Shown here in pieces: positions 11,375 to 22,799 of a DNA stretch of 64,000 bases. Under the pieces are notes generated by a model, which was given only the letters and a program-made list of their open reading frames with translations, was not told the origin of the DNA and searched no databases. The stretch lies in assembly GCA_905221605.1 (NCBI GenBank), contig CAJNDS010000165.1, forward strand, positions 1-64,000, given 5' to 3'. This DNA comes from Symbiodinium natans (taxonomy: Eukaryota > Sar > Dinophyceae > Suessiales > Symbiodiniaceae). A program made the position numbers and the translations under genes. How positions within the stretch are numbered: position 1 is the first letter of the stretch; each line of letters begins with the position of its first letter.

Positions 11375-11763
11375 GTGTGTAGAGGCGCTCCACTAGACAA
11401 TGGATGTTAAGGGCTTTGGGTTTAGGGTTTAGGGTTTAGGGTTTTCGGGTTTAGGGTTTAGGGTTTAGGGTTAACCCTAAACCCGAAACCCCGAAGCCTT
11501 CAGGCGTAAGTTTGGGTGTTGCGCGGAGGGTTCACCCGCTGCGGCACTTGTTCCCCCGCGTCCATACTAACATGAGCCTCCATAGCTCTCCGGCCTTAGG
11601 GGCATGTAGAGTTTAAGACTTAAAACCTAAACCCTAAACCTTAAACCCCAAAACCCCAAACCCAAACCAGAATCCAGCAACTTTCCACTTCGAGCCCCTT
11701 AGTATATAAACCCTACACCAGCCTGCACCCTACAAAGCGTACGCCCGAAGCCCTAAGCTCTAC

Positions 11764-11963
11764 ACCCTAAACCCTAAACCCTAAACCCTAAATCCTAAGC
11801 CCTAAACCCTAAACCCTAAGCCCTAAACCCTAAACCCTAAACCCTAAACCCTAAACCCTAAACCCTAAACCCTAAACCCTAAACCCTAAACCCTAAACCC
11901 TAAACCCTAAACCCTAAACCCTAAACCCTAAACCCTAAACCCTAAACCCTAAACCCTAAACCT
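11764..11963. repeat. CCCTAAA telomere-like array
   Basis: About 28 units, mostly perfect, with a few CCCTAAG or CCTAAAT variants at its left end. It ends at the island 11964-12047, which is followed by TTTAGGG: the recurrent inward pattern of this window. Confidence 0.98.
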
Positions 11964-11983
11964 TCACCTGCTTGGGGAGGCAG

Positions 11984-12047
11984 CGCTTGCAGAACTGGAG
12001 CGTGGTGGGGCCGACCCCCAGGCACTCCTGGCATGGGCCGAACTTGG
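11984..12047. CDS. exon island between opposed arrays, strand unclear
   Basis: On + the frame contains ALAELERGGADPQALLAW (helical, reminiscent of repeat proteins) and ends at GTTTAGGG. On - the frame contains CQECLGVGPTTLQFCKRC, a CxxC-x10-CxxC pair like a small zinc site, with a CAG|GTGAAG donor. Both readings are plausible; transcript data would decide. Confidence 0.35.
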
Positions 12048-12440
12048 GTTTAGGGTTTAGGGTTTAGGGTTTAGGGTTTAGGGTTTAGGGTTTGAGGTTT
12101 GAGGGTTTAGGGTTTAGGGTGTCAGGGTTCAGCGATTAGGGTTTAGGGTTTGGGGTTTTAGAGTTTAGGGCTTATAGGCTACTCTTAACACCCTACAGGC
12201 CTGAGACCTAACCCGGCCGAAGGCCTAAACCTTGAATGCCAATTTTGGGCTTCGATGGGTTGCTTGTTCTCTGGACTAGAGGCATCGAAGCCTGCAAGGC
12301 TTACGGCAAGCCTCAACCCTAAACCCTAAACCGTAAACCCTAAACCCTAAACCCTAAGCCCTAAACCTAATCGCTCAACCTAGACCAGTCTTAGGTTTAG
12401 GCTTCGTTGAGGGCCCTAAACCCCCAAACCCTAAACCCAG

Positions 12441-12531
12441 AAAGCGAAACTCCTCGTGTGGAGGACTTCTACCCGGACCTGAGCCCTGCGCGCGGAGAGG
12501 ACAGCACAATGCCTTCATCTCCGCCCAACCG
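12441..12531 (+). CDS. exon candidate, acidic/Pro-rich
   Basis: The acceptor is made by the array itself (CTAAACCCAG). The frame reads ETPRVEDFYPDLSPARGE and then DSTMPSSPP. The donor is unresolved. The biased composition suggests a disordered region. Confidence 0.4.
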
Positions 12532-13082
12532 CCCCAAACCCTAAACTCTTTAGAGCCCTAAGCCCTAAACCCTAAACCCCAAACCCCAAACCCTAAACCC
12601 TAAACCTTAAACCCTAAACCTAAACCCCAAACCCCAAACCTTAACCCTCAAACCCTACTAACCCTGCACAGTTTTTCTTCTGGGCTCGGTTTCCGAAGCC
12701 CCCCAAGCTCTGGATTCTTGAGCCTGGTGGCCCCAAATGATTACCAGTCGAGTAGTGCACCTGGTTTAGTTTAGGGTTTAGGGTTTGGGGTTTGGGGTTT
12801 AGGGTTTTGGGTTTTGGGTTTAGGGTTTAGGGTTTCGGGTTTAGGGGTTAGGGTCACCCAAACCTTGACCCCTAAAGTCCGGGGGGCTCGGGGGATGTAC
12901 AGAGGTGGTTTGAAAGGGAGCACAACAAAGGATCAAACCCCCGCCCGCTCCCACCCCCCCCTCCCCAACTTATCACCCCGACGCACTTACGAGCTCACCC
13001 TAAACCCTAAACCCTAAACCCTAAACCCTGAACCCTGAACCCTAAACCCTAAACCCTGAACCCTAAACCCCAAACACCCAAG

Positions 13083-13132
13083 GAGGCTGACCATTTCGAT
13101 GATGAGGCGCCCACCCGATCTTGGGGCATGAG
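13083..13132 (+). CDS. acidic exon
   Basis: A CACCCAAG acceptor, EADHFDDEAPTRSWGM, and a GTCTGG donor. The out phase 2 fits the next exon at 13552. Confidence 0.5.
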
Positions 13133-13551
13133 GTCTGGGACTTGGCTTTTGCCTTACTAGTTCGGATTTAGGGTTTAGGGTTTAGGGTTTAGGGTTCAGG
13201 GTTCAGGGTTCAGCGTGCAAGGGCTTAGGGCGTAGATTTTTTGTGGGGTAGGGTTTTGGGTCAGGGCTTGGGCGGGTTTAGGATTAAGTTGTTTATTGCT
13301 CGTTTTTGAACTCTCCTCTTAAACGAGTAATTTAGCACAGGTACGGCAGCTGGCAACCGTAGTTCTTGCGCCCTTAAGTAAGCCCTAACTGTGGTAAGGA
13401 CTGCCAGGGAGAGAAGCCTTAGACCCTCAGCCCGGAACATTGCAAGTTGAGGCACCTTAGGTCGGTTTAGGATATAGGGTTGAGGGTTTAGGGCTTAGGG
13501 TTTAGGGTTTAGGGTTTAGGGTAGCTTTCTTGCACTCCCTGAAGACTTCAG

Positions 13552-13601
13552 AGCTTCAGAGTCCTGGCTCATGGATTGTTGGGCTCGAGACTTCGGGTTT
13601 G
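13552..13601 (+). CDS. exon with consensus GTAAGT donor
   Basis: A GACTTCAG acceptor opens ASESWLMDCWARDFGF, ending exactly at G|GTAAGT. The in-phase join to 13083-13132 gives a continuous reading. This is one of the clearest single exons. Confidence 0.55.
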
Positions 13602-13763
13602 GTAAGTTCAGGTAGAGTCGTGAAACTCATCCGTAGGCCCTTGGGATATTTGTTTTTGTTCCCTTAGTTCTTGGGTTTAAGAAGATCGGCCCTTGGGACA
13701 TCTGTTATTTCCCCCTGAAATCTTGGGTTGAAGAGGATCATATGTGGGGATATGTTTGTTCTA

Positions 13764-13893
13764 AACCCTAAACCCTAAACCCTAAACCCTAAACCGTAAA
13801 CCCTAAACCCTAAACCCTAAACCCTAAACCCTAAACCCTAAACCCTAAACCCTAAACCCTAAACCCTAAACCCTAAACCCTAAACCCTAAACC
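13764..13893. repeat. CCCTAAA telomere-like array
   Basis: About 18 near-perfect units, followed at 14007-14116 by an opposed TTTAGGG array. Confidence 0.97.
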
Positions 13894-14313
13894 TTCCCTT
13901 TTTGGGCTTAAGGGGATCATATTTAGGACACAGGGTTACAGGGCCATCCCAGTTTGAGTCAGGGGAAGGAAGCTGAAGGGCTTGCTCCGACCTTGGGCCT
14001 CGTAGTGGTTTAGGGTTTAGGGTTTAGGGTTTAGGGTTTAGGGTTCAGGGTTTAGGGTTTAGGGTTTAGGGTTTAGGGTTTAGGGTTTAGGTTTTAGGGT
14101 TTAGGGTTTAGGGTTAGGACCCAGTGGGCCCCAATTCCCCGTTTTTTAGTATTCAGCTTCCCTTATATAAGCCCCTGTAAGCCACAAAGGGAGACCCTGT
14201 TTATTCCGAGGTTACTCTTGGATCTAGGCTTTAGGGCATGGAGTTTGGTCTTTTCCGGCTATACAAGAAGTAAGATGCCACGAGCCTGACTTTTCTCCTT
14301 GAGGGAATGGCAG

Positions 14314-14368
14314 CATAGGCTGGTACCTGATGTCTCAGTCCACCCCACTGAACGTTCAAGGAAATTAA
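14314..14368 (+). CDS. exon candidate
   Basis: An ATGGCAG acceptor is followed by HRLVPDVSVHPTERSRKL and a GTCCCC donor at a poly-C run. A family B element lies about 85 bp upstream (14112-14228). Confidence 0.42.
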
Positions 14369-14765
14369 GTCCCCCCCCCCCCCCCCGGCCCTCCCAAAGG
14401 GGTCTAGGTAGGCCTTCAAACAGAAGCCCCTTCCTAAACCTAAACCACCCGTCCGCTAACGTTTTTTCGTCGTCCAAGCGCTCAGCGTTCTCAATCGTAC
14501 CCTAAACCCTAAACCCTAAACCCTAAACCCCTAAACCCCTAAACCCCCAAAATCCCAAACCCGGCCGCCACCCCTCTACTGCCTTCAGCCCGAAAGCAGT
14601 TCCTAAGCCCCAAACCACAAACCCCAAACCCCAAACCCTAAGCCCTAAGCCCTAAACCCTAAACCCTAAACCCTAAACCCTAAACCCTAAACCCTAAACC
14701 CTAAACCCTAAACCCTAAACCCTAAACCCTAAACCCTAAACCCGCCCGGGCGACGATTTGCTGAG

Positions 14766-16703
14766 GCCTTGTGATGGAGAGATTGTGAATGCCATCTCGG
14801 CCATCCGAGGCCTTGGACCTGTGTCAACTGGGTTTAGGGTTTAGGGTTTAGGGTTTAGGGTTTAGGGTTTAGGGTGAAGGGTTTAAGAAACACAAGCTGC
14901 CTTAATAAGGGCGTTCGACACGTTATGTTCCGCAACGTTAACCCTAAACCCTAAACCCTAAGCCCTAAACCCTAAACCCTAAACCCAAAGTAATCCTATA
15001 AGTCCTTCCCATTGGAGCCGACGCAGGCAATCCAAAGCGCAGATCTGACGGGCCGCGAAAGTCATGGACTCTGCTTCACGAGGAGCCCGGGCGGCATAGG
15101 GTTTAGGGTTTAGGGTTTAGGGTTTAGGGTTTAGGGTTTAGGGTTTTACTAGGGCAGAAGTACCCTTGGGTTAGGGTCCTTCAACCCTCTGTGAAACAAA
15201 GGTCTGCGCACCGCTTGTGAGCCACAATCTTTTAGAAGCTCTGGACCGTAACCCGGGTCCTAAACCCTAAACCCCAAACCCCAAACCCCAAACCCGAAAC
15301 CCGAAACCCTAAACCCTAAACCCTAAACCCTAAACCCTAAACCCTAAACCTGAACCCACATGTACTGGACCCCAGACCTTCGCAGCCCACGCACTGCAGC
15401 AAAAGGCTTAGGGGTTTAGGGTTCAGGATTCAGCGGAGAAGGCTTTAGGGTCCAGACGGGGTTTCGGGTTTCGGGTTTAGGGTTTGGGGTTTAGGGTTTA
15501 GGGTTTAGGGTTTAGGGTTTAGGTCTAGGTAGGGTCATACTTCACAAGCCAGTTCCCTTGGAGGACCCGCAGATACAGGCCGCCGGGTGGCAAACTTGGT
15601 TTCAGGGTTTAGGGTTTTGGGGTTTAGGGTTTAGGGTTTAGGGTTTAGGGTTTAGGGTTTAGGGTTTAGGGTTTAGGGTTTAGGGTTTAGGTTTTGGGGT
15701 TTAGGGGTTTAAGGGTTTAGGGTTTAGGGGATTGGGGCCTATAGATCAAAGTAAACTATTGCTTCGGCTGTGAACCCACCTAGTCCCCCCCCCAAACCCT
15801 AAACCCAAAGAACAGGGCGGGGCTGTGATCTCTGATTCGGATTTGGGGATGTAGGGTCAGCTGAGTCTACACACCTGAGCTCTAAATCTGATGCTTTACC
15901 CCCTCCCCTCCTTGCAATTGCGCCTAAACCCCATTACCGAAGATGCGTTTGTAGTGTTTGTAGGGTTTTGTAGGGTTTAGGGTTCATGGGGTTTCGGGTT
16001 TGGGGTTCGGGGTTTAGGGTTACATATTTCACCAACAGCATGGACGGGAAAGAAGAGGGAGCTGTGTCCCAGTCCGTCCACCTCCCGGAACAGACGTCAA
16101 AAGGCAAAACACAGCAACCCCGGCCGAACCCTGAGTGAAATGAGTCCAGCGTGTTAGGGTTTAGGTTGAAGGGCCTTCCTCGTTGGGCCTGTCACTCAAA
16201 CAGTCTAAACCCCCCCCCTTCCCTCTTAGCAGAATCGCTCTAAGCTCTAAATGCCCTGCAATTCATCTCCCCAAGCCTTAAACGGCGTCTTAAACCTCTA
16301 CAACTACACCCTACAAATCCCGAAGCCCCCAGAATGAAACCCAAAAGTCCCCGCTCTGGACCCCCACGACTGAGCCATCAAGCCCTAAGCCCTAAGCCCG
16401 ACCCTGAACCCTAAACCCTAAACCCTAAATCCTAAACCCAATTAAGCCGTAAATAAAGCTTCGAAGCTCGAAAACTCTGAGCCCTTGGAACTTCAAAGGC
16501 CCCCCCTGAGCGCCAACCCCGGTGCTTTATTAGCTTAGGGCCTAGGGCGGCTTAGGGTTTAGGGTTTAGGGTTTAGGGTTTAGGGTTTAGGGTTTAGGGT
16601 TTAGGGTTTAGGGTTTAGGGTTTAGGGTTTAGGGTTTTGCAATTTTCAGAGCACGCTGCAAAGGAGTTCTTGCAAGCGACCCGCTCCCCGGCGGAAGAAT
16701 GAG
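14766..16703 (+). CDS. chain C: multi-exon gene segment
   Basis: Exons 14766-14831, 15038-15100, 15376-15413, 15549-15606, (possible 15749-15766) 16039-16138 and 16650-16703 join with matching phases. Four of the donors are the first GTTTAGGG of an array. Readings include CDGEIVNAISAIRGLGPV, ADLTGRESHGLCFTRSPG and MDGKEEGAVSQSVHLPEQ. The 16039 exon can end at GTGAAA or at the TGA 16136-16138. No known family is recognised; the middle exons are small and open in other frames too. Confidence 0.4.
15038..15100 (+). CDS. chain C exon ending at GTTTAGGG
   Basis: A TCCAAAG acceptor opens ADLTGRESHGLCFTRSPG and the exon ends at the array. The minus strand is also open here (TFAARQICALDCLRRLQW) between consensus-like sites, so a minus-strand exon is the alternative. 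Confidence 0.38.
16553..16636. repeat. TTTAGGG telomere-like array
   Basis: Twelve perfect units directly upstream of the acceptor TTTTCAG of the 16650 exon. This orientation is opposite to the usual 3' end of introns here. Confidence 0.97.
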
Positions 16704-16877
16704 GCAGGGTACAGGAACAACATGAGTAGTTCTCGAATGTTCCCCATCAAGTAAAACGTCACGTTATGACAAACAGGAACCCCCAAAAGGTACCTAATTT
16801 GAAGAACTATCCATGTGGCCAGTTCTCCTAAGATGCGCGGCACCGAAACTGAAGCTTCACCATCATTAACTGTAGTC

Positions 16878-16990
16878 CCTAATCCTAGCGGTCCATGTAC
16901 CTAATATAGCAAAAACTTGGCCCCTACAGCTACTACATAAGAATCCCTTTAAGGCCCAAGTACCTGCTATATAGGTACATAGACCCTTGA
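16878..16990. mobile_element. family C inverted-repeat element
   Basis: Palindromic element with GGTCCATGTACCTAATATAG at one end and its complement near the other. Copies: 18077-18212, 43437-43527, 61388-61492. The inner part repeats GGCCCAAGTACC, giving long hairpins. Confidence 0.8.
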
Positions 16991-17447
16991 AGCTAAAAAG
17001 CTTTCTCGCCTGTAAATCTGTGCCGGTCTGGGAAGGCCTCTGCAAGGTTTGATTAAATGGGGACCCCTTAAATGCCCTTTATTATATACCCTGTTCAACC
17101 CAAAGGCCCATACTTCAGAACCTTTCAAAGGAGGTAAGGGGCCATATTACAGGACCATGCAACTACCCTTAGATTTAGAGTTGAGGGTGCCCAGGTGTGG
17201 TTGCTGTGGAGACTTTTGGGGTTGTTCAACCAGTGACCTGTCTCATGGCGACAACAGCGTGTGGCTGTGCCTTCTATCCCCTGGCAGCCTTTTATAGCAG
17301 CGTGATATACACCTTATAAGGGTTAAGGCGTCATCCGTCCTGTCGGCCCCCGCCCCCCCCCCCCCCCCCCCCCCCAAACCCGAACCCCTAAACCCTGAAC
17401 CCTAAACCCTAAACCCTAAAGCCTGGAAAGCGGATTTGCGCTTGCAG

Positions 17448-17498
17448 GAAGAGGAACGCGGCTGCAGAGGCTCCACAAGTGCATTCTCAGCAGCGCAG
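17448..17498 (+). CDS. exon candidate open in three frames
   Basis: A GCGCTTGCAG acceptor and GTTTGA donor bracket 51 bp. Phase 0 reads EEERGCRGSTSAFSAAQ; the other two frames are open as well, so the frame is undetermined while the splice bracket is good. Confidence 0.42.
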
Positions 17499-17743
17499 GT
17501 TTGAAGTTTGAGAGCAGGATGGGGATTCTAGACCCTAAACCCTAAATCCCTTTAATGTAAATGTTAGTTGAGCCCCGAAACTGCGCCCAGCTGCTGAACA
17601 ACCTAGGACCGGAGTCCTACATTGTCCAGGGCGTAACTTACACCTAGCGTTTCGGACTTCCATGCAACAAGATTGCAGTCTGTGCTTCATGCATTTGTTC
17701 AGATCCAGACCTGAAGCAGCGCGTCGACCATCAATAGCTAAAG

Positions 17744-18076
17744 ATGCTTGCAAAGCCGCCCTATGAGAATTGCTATTGCCTGGCGGTATTGTGTAGGGGT
17801 CGAACTAATTACTAATAACATACCCCTATGGCCCTTTGTAATTATAGTACAATAACCCCAAAACCCTATTCTAACTATTCAGGCCCCTATAGTGCCCCGG
17901 CTTCTTTGGCCAAGAAGATCCCAGCATCCTGCGTGTACGAATGTCGGTGCATCGCACACGATGATGCTCTGACAGACATACCCTTAGGGAACAGCGTGCA
18001 AGACCCAAGGAGAAGCGTGACTCGTGATGACCCTGCGCACTCTACACTCCAGACCCTAGACCCTAACCTGCCCTAA
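17744..18076 (+). CDS. two exons split by a family E element
   Basis: Exon 17744-17790 (MLAKPPYENCYCLAV) ends at GTGTAGGGG and exon 17893-18076 starts after CCCCTATAG. Removing the element joins codons in phase and gives a cysteine-containing stretch including ASLAKKIPASCVYECRC and HDDALTDIPLGNSVQD, open to TAA 18074-18076. This is one of the better demonstrations that a family E element is a spliceable intron. Confidence 0.5.
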
Positions 18077-18212
18077 GGGTCCATGTACCTCATTAATGTG
18101 TACTTGGGCCCTAGAGTCCCTGAATAGGGAAAACTTGGGCCTTAAAGTTCCTAAATAGGAGGTACTTTAAGGCCCCAAGTATTCCCTATTTAGGTACATG
18201 GGCCCCAGGGGC
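18077..18212. mobile_element. family C inverted-repeat element
   Basis: Second family C copy; it starts right after the open frame ending at 18076 and carries the GTCCATGTACCTCATTAATG end and its complement. Confidence 0.8.
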
Positions 18213-18836
18213 TGGTCCGAGTATGTACACTGTGTAGATGGGCCTTTAAAGTGGAAGTAAGCTCAGCAAAAAGGGGTAAAGACACCCAGGAGTTAAGGTG
18301 AATTAAGGTGCATGCAAAGTCTCTGTCTCTCTCTTTAAAGGGTGTTGTACAACCCTAAGCTCCAAAGCTACATATAGGTCATTTCTCTAAAATAAAGTCC
18401 CTCTGGGGGGTCCTTCTTACAAGGCGGCCCATCTTATTTCGGGCACCCGAAAAGGAACACGAACATAGAGAACTGACCATGTGGATCCCAAAACCCCCAA
18501 TATTCCTACATCCTGAAGACCCTAAACCCTGAACCCTAAACCCTAAACCCTAAACCCTAAACCCTAAACCCTAAACCCTAAACCCTAAACCCTAAACCCT
18601 AAACCCTAAAGACCCTAAACCCTAAACCCGAAGCGGTCTCCAGGGTCTGGCTCTCGTTCTTACTGCCTTACTGCCTCTGCGCCTTGAAAATCGCCACCCT
18701 AAGCCCGAGATCCGAAAACCCAAACCCCAAAAAGCCCCAGGGTTTAGGGTGTGTAGGGTTTAGGGTTTAGGGTTTAGGGTTTAGGGTTTAGGGTTTAGGG
18801 TTTAGGGTGTATAGGGTTTACTGAAGGGCCGGCTTG

Positions 18837-18896
18837 AGATTCGGACCCAGTGGCCGCGTAGGCCCCGAAAGACAGTCAGCTCTGACAGAGTTCATG
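18837..18896 (+). CDS. basic exon candidate
   Basis: A TTACTGAAG acceptor opens GRLEIRTQWPRRPRKTVS, then SDRVHDL and TAG at the array edge. TTTAGGG lies on both sides. Confidence 0.38.
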
Positions 18897-19356
18897 ATCT
18901 TTAGGGTTTAGGGTCCGTTCTTTCTGCTCAACCCTGAGCCCGATCTGTGCCCTAACTGTTTTGGGGTCAAAGCCGACCCCAATTCTATTCTCTACCCCCT
19001 GCACCCCAAAACCCGACACTTTTTAAATGCTCGCAGTCTCGACCTTTCATTCGTCATGTGTTTGGGCGTTTAAGGGTCTTGATGGGCCCATGTGGAAGGA
19101 AGCAGACTCAGGTTCTTGCGCAAATCAATGGATTTAGTTCTTGTTGGGGGATGCAGGTTCGGGGTTTTGTTGTTGAGGATTGAAAAAAGGTTACCGATGC
19201 ATCGTTTAAGGCGATATGTGCCTGTTCACTTGCCCCTTCTACCGGCACAGGGTCACTTTAGGAAAACCGTAAACCCTAAACCCTAAACCCTAACCCTAAA
19301 CCCTAAACCCTAAACCCTAAACCCTAAACCCTTGTACAAAGCTTAGGGTGGCGCAG

Positions 19357-19475
19357 GCTCGGGGGCGTTGAAGCTCCATTTTGGCGGCTCTTTTGAAGCA
19401 GTGGCCGCGCTGCACCGTACGGTGCCAATGAGCGGCGCCTCACCGGACGCTCAGCAGACGTCCAATCCAGAGTGA
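19357..19475 (+). CDS. exon with stop, possible gene 3' end
   Basis: A GGTGGCGCAG acceptor opens 38 codons including ALKLHFGGSFEAVAALHR and PMSGASPDAQQTSNPE, ending with TGA. The minus strand is open over the same interval (89 codons), but the plus reading has a normal composition and an acceptor. It may be a terminal exon. Confidence 0.45.
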
Positions 19476-19666
19476 AATACTGCGTGTGGTGGTCATCTGC
19501 TATAAGGAGAAGTAGAAAGGCTGGCTGGGAGGCTCCCAGTAGTGTTCCCCTTCTAAACCATGTATGCATAAGGCGGAAACCCCAAAACCCCAAAACCCCA
19601 AACCCCCCTAACCCCTAACCCTAAACCCCTAAACCCTAAACCCTAAACCCTAAACCCTAAACCCAG

Positions 19667-19772
19667 CAGAACTGCTCGAGTTGTTCCGTGTCGTACAGAA
19701 CCTGTCCCAAAGCACAGTCCGGGCCAGAGCTCTCCCTCCCAAATCATGGGGACCCCATGAACCCTGCACTGG
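19667..19772 (+). CDS. helical exon bracketed by CCCAG and GTTTAGGG
   Basis: The array ends CCCTAAACCCAG, giving the acceptor; the exon reads AELLELFRVVQNLSQSTV and RARALPPKSWGPHEP, and stops at ACTGG|GTTTAGGG. Both splice dinucleotides come from the telomere repeats. It is helical at the start and Pro-rich at the end. Confidence 0.58.
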
Positions 19773-19959
19773 GTTTAGGGTTTAGGGTTTAGGGTTTAGG
19801 GTTTAGGGTTTAGGGTTTAGGGTTTCGGGTTTAGGGTTTAGGGTTTTTAGGGTTCATAGGGTTTAGGGTTTAAGGTTGAATTGAGATCCGATACCCCATG
19901 GTGGAATGCCTCTCAAGGTATGATCAGCTCTTTCTTGGGGTTCATATAGTCCCTAAGAA

Positions 19960-21037
19960 GTGCTTTCTTTCATCACCGCTCGGCCTGCATGTCATATCGA
20001 CACAAGGGCCTTTTCTTTCATTAGAACGGCTATGTTGAGTAGCTCGCTATTACACTCAATATATGGCTTATACTGGGATAGTATTGGTAATTTCAAGACT
20101 AAGTCTATTATACTTCATTCCGAGGTTGTGAGGGGCTGTTACGAAGAGTAAAGGCATTCTGAGAGCGAAGATGTGTCTTTTGCGTTCGTACCATGATGTT
20201 CCTTCAGGGTGAAGGGTCTTGGGATTACCCTAAACCCTAAACCTTAAACGCCCTAAAGCCTAAACCCTAAACCCTAAACCCTGTGGGTTCATAATTTTGA
20301 ACAACCCACTTGCACCGTATTTTTCTCTGGCCGTTCGCACACGAACTCCTCTTCACGCCTGCTCCTGCGCTGCGCCGCGCCGCGAGGGCCAAGCCTGGAG
20401 TTCTAGAACAGGTCAAAACTAGGGCGGTTTAGGGTTTAGGGTAGGACAGTAGGCTCGTATTCCCCTTTTTTTAGAATTTAGGTTCCCTTCTATAACCCCC
20501 TTGAAACCGAAAAGCGCACCTTTTCTTAGTCCTAGGTTACTCTTGGGTCTGGAAAATGTGCCCCAAATATCCCCAATCCATCGCTGAATCCGCACGGTGG
20601 CCCTCAAGTGCACTCTAAGTCCTCACCAAAGTTGACACTAGAGCTCATTAGGGTTCAGGGGTTAAGGTTTAGGGAGTACTTTACTTAGCTTTGTGTTTAT
20701 GATTGCGTCTATGTTAATACTTACCTTCGTCTACATCTACGTTACATGTGTATGTGTTGTATATGAGCATGCTTGGTGGCTCCTAGATTATATATAAGGC
20801 TTAGACTAGTTCTGTGTATAAGGGCCCCCCCCCCCCCGTTCTGTCCCTACACGCGTCACCGCGGCCTCTGGTTGGCTTTATTGAGTTGCGGGTTCATATC
20901 ATGTGTTGGGGTTTCTTTTCTGCACCCTGTTTGCCCAAATCCTATGCCCTGGAACCTGGGCCCTCAACCCTAAACCCTTAACCCTAGCCCTAAACCCTAC
21001 ACCCTAAACCCAAATCCAAAGCGCTTGACCCCACCAG
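19960..21037. other. intron with family B element; no firm exon
   Basis: A family B copy lies at about 20439-20551. Islands at 20340-20410 and 20550-20640 are open but lack paired splice sites on +. 20690-20830 is AT-richer and carries no recognised repeat. Confidence 0.4.
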
Positions 21038-21130
21038 AGCGCGGACGCAGAATCGCTGCACCAGCGCTCCCGGATTGGACCACAGAAAGGGCCTCCAGAG
21101 ACACATCAGAGTGCTCGTGCTCTCCCTAAG
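21038..21130 (+). CDS. exon candidate
   Basis: A CCCCACCAG acceptor and AAG|GTTCCT donor enclose 31 codons, SADAESLHQRSRIGPQKG in phase 0. Other frames are open too. Confidence 0.45.
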
Positions 21131-21977
21131 GTTCCTTGCGCCTCTATAGTATGTACTTGGGCCCTAGAGCTGCTATATGGGAGCCCTTGTGCCAAAATTC
21201 GGGTATCTATTTTTATGTTGGGGGCCCTTAGCAAGGGGATGGTAGTGTATTGGGGAGCCCCTTGTGCCTGTATGTTAAGTCGCACGCCGCGTGAGGGATT
21301 TGTATGTGTGCCCCTGGGCGTTGGCATCTTATGAGCCTTAGCTGTTGGTTTTGCCATGCCAAGTGTTGACATTGATGTTACCGAGGGTCATGCCACTACC
21401 CACGAAGGCAACAAAGCGAATTAGGAACATGCAGCTTCCTGATTCTTATTCGACAATGAGGAACCCTAAACCCTAACCCTAAACCCTTGAGAATCCTTTA
21501 AGGGTTATCTAGGGAGCGTTAAGGTTCCGATTTGCCCCAAGAACTCGTAATTTCTAAGGGGCCCAAAATCCACATAAACAGAAGGATCCTAACTTGGGAG
21601 TATAAGGGACCGGCTGGCGGGGGATTCTCGAAAACCCTCTTTGTAGAATCCTTATGTTTGTGTGCGTTTGTTTATTTTTTGGCCAGCAGCACCTGAAAAT
21701 AAAACCCGTTAAGGTACACTTAGGGCCTTTATGACGGGGAACATGAGGGCTTGCAGGCAAGTCCAAACCCTAAACCCTAAACGCTAAACCCTAAACCCTA
21801 AACCCTACAAACCTTACAAACCCGACAAACCCTACAAACCCTAAACTCAGACATGTCAAGCCCTTGATTCTGTTGCTCACCCTGCCCTCCCGCCCCCTAG
21901 GTTGTTTCATTTTTTCAAGTGCTTTTTTTGAGGGTTTAGGAATCCAAGACACACGTTAAAGAAGCACGCTCAAGAAA

Positions 21978-22075
21978 AAAGAGAGAGAGAGAGAGAGAGC
22001 GAGAGAAAGAGAGAGAGAGAGAGAGAGCGACAGAGCGAGCGTGAGCGAGAGCGAGAGCGAGAGAGAGAGAGAGAG
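21978..22075. repeat. GA microsatellite
   Basis: Nearly pure (GA)n with GCGA interruptions. The minus-strand Leu/Ser-rich open frame across it is an artefact. Confidence 0.95.
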
Positions 22076-22177
22076 TGCCCCTGCGCCCACACCACAAACT
22101 CGAACATCCTAAGCCCCACACCTAAAGCCCTAAACCCTAAAACCCTGAACCCGTAAACCCTTCATTTCGTCGACAAG

Positions 22178-22228
22178 GCCTGGAAAGCCGAGTACTGAAG
22201 CTCGAGAAGGAGGTGCCGCGGCTATTGG
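22178..22228 (+). CDS. coiled-coil exon
   Basis: A GTCGACAAG acceptor, then LESRVLKLEKEVPRLL with a regular leucine/valine spacing, ending at TTGG|GTTTAGGG. CCCTAAA-like units lie upstream. Confidence 0.55.
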
Positions 22229-22441
22229 GTTTAGGGTTTAGGGTTTTTAGAGTTTTGGGGTTTAGGGTTTAGGGTTCAGGGTTCGGGGTACGGGGTTCAG
22301 GGTTCAGGGTTTAGTGTTTAGAGTTTAGGGTTTAGGCTTTAGGGTTTAGGGTTCAGGGTTCAGGGTTCAGGGTTTTGGGTTCAGGGTTCAGGGTTCAGGG
22401 CTTAGGGCTTAGGGTTTAGGCTAGGGCTTAGCGCCCCCGAG

Positions 22442-22489
22442 ACCTCTGGCACCGAAAGCCTACAGGCTGCTGGAAGCCTCGTCCTATTG
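22442..22489 (+). CDS. short exon before family L element
   Basis: A CCCCGAG acceptor; phase 1 reads LWHRKPTGCWKPRPI to a GC donor that begins the family L palindrome. Another frame (TSGTESLQAAGSL) is equally open. Confidence 0.35.
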
Positions 22490-22625
22490 GCTCATAGTAG
22501 GGAAAGAGGGAACTCGGTACCTTAGCCAATCCCTATATATGTGTGTGTATATATATGTGTATATTATTGATGTATACATACATACGCGTATAGGACACTG
22601 AATCATTCCCTACTAAGAACCAAAC
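22488..22625. mobile_element. family L palindromic element
   Basis: The ends GGCTCATAGTAGGGAAAG and ..TTCCCTACTAAGAACC are complementary. A partial copy is at 60225-60300. A TA-rich core lies inside. Confidence 0.65.
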
Positions 22626-22799
22626 CGTGAATGCCCATATTATTTAATTTGGGTTTAGGGTTTAGGGTTTAGGGTTTAGGGCTTAGGGCTTAGGGTTTAG
22701 GGTTTAGGGTTTAGGGTCTAGGGTCAACACCGCCGGTAGGCGTCCTAAGCAGCATGACCAAGCCCCCAAGCATTCCCACCAGTTGTCAGCGTAGTAGGG

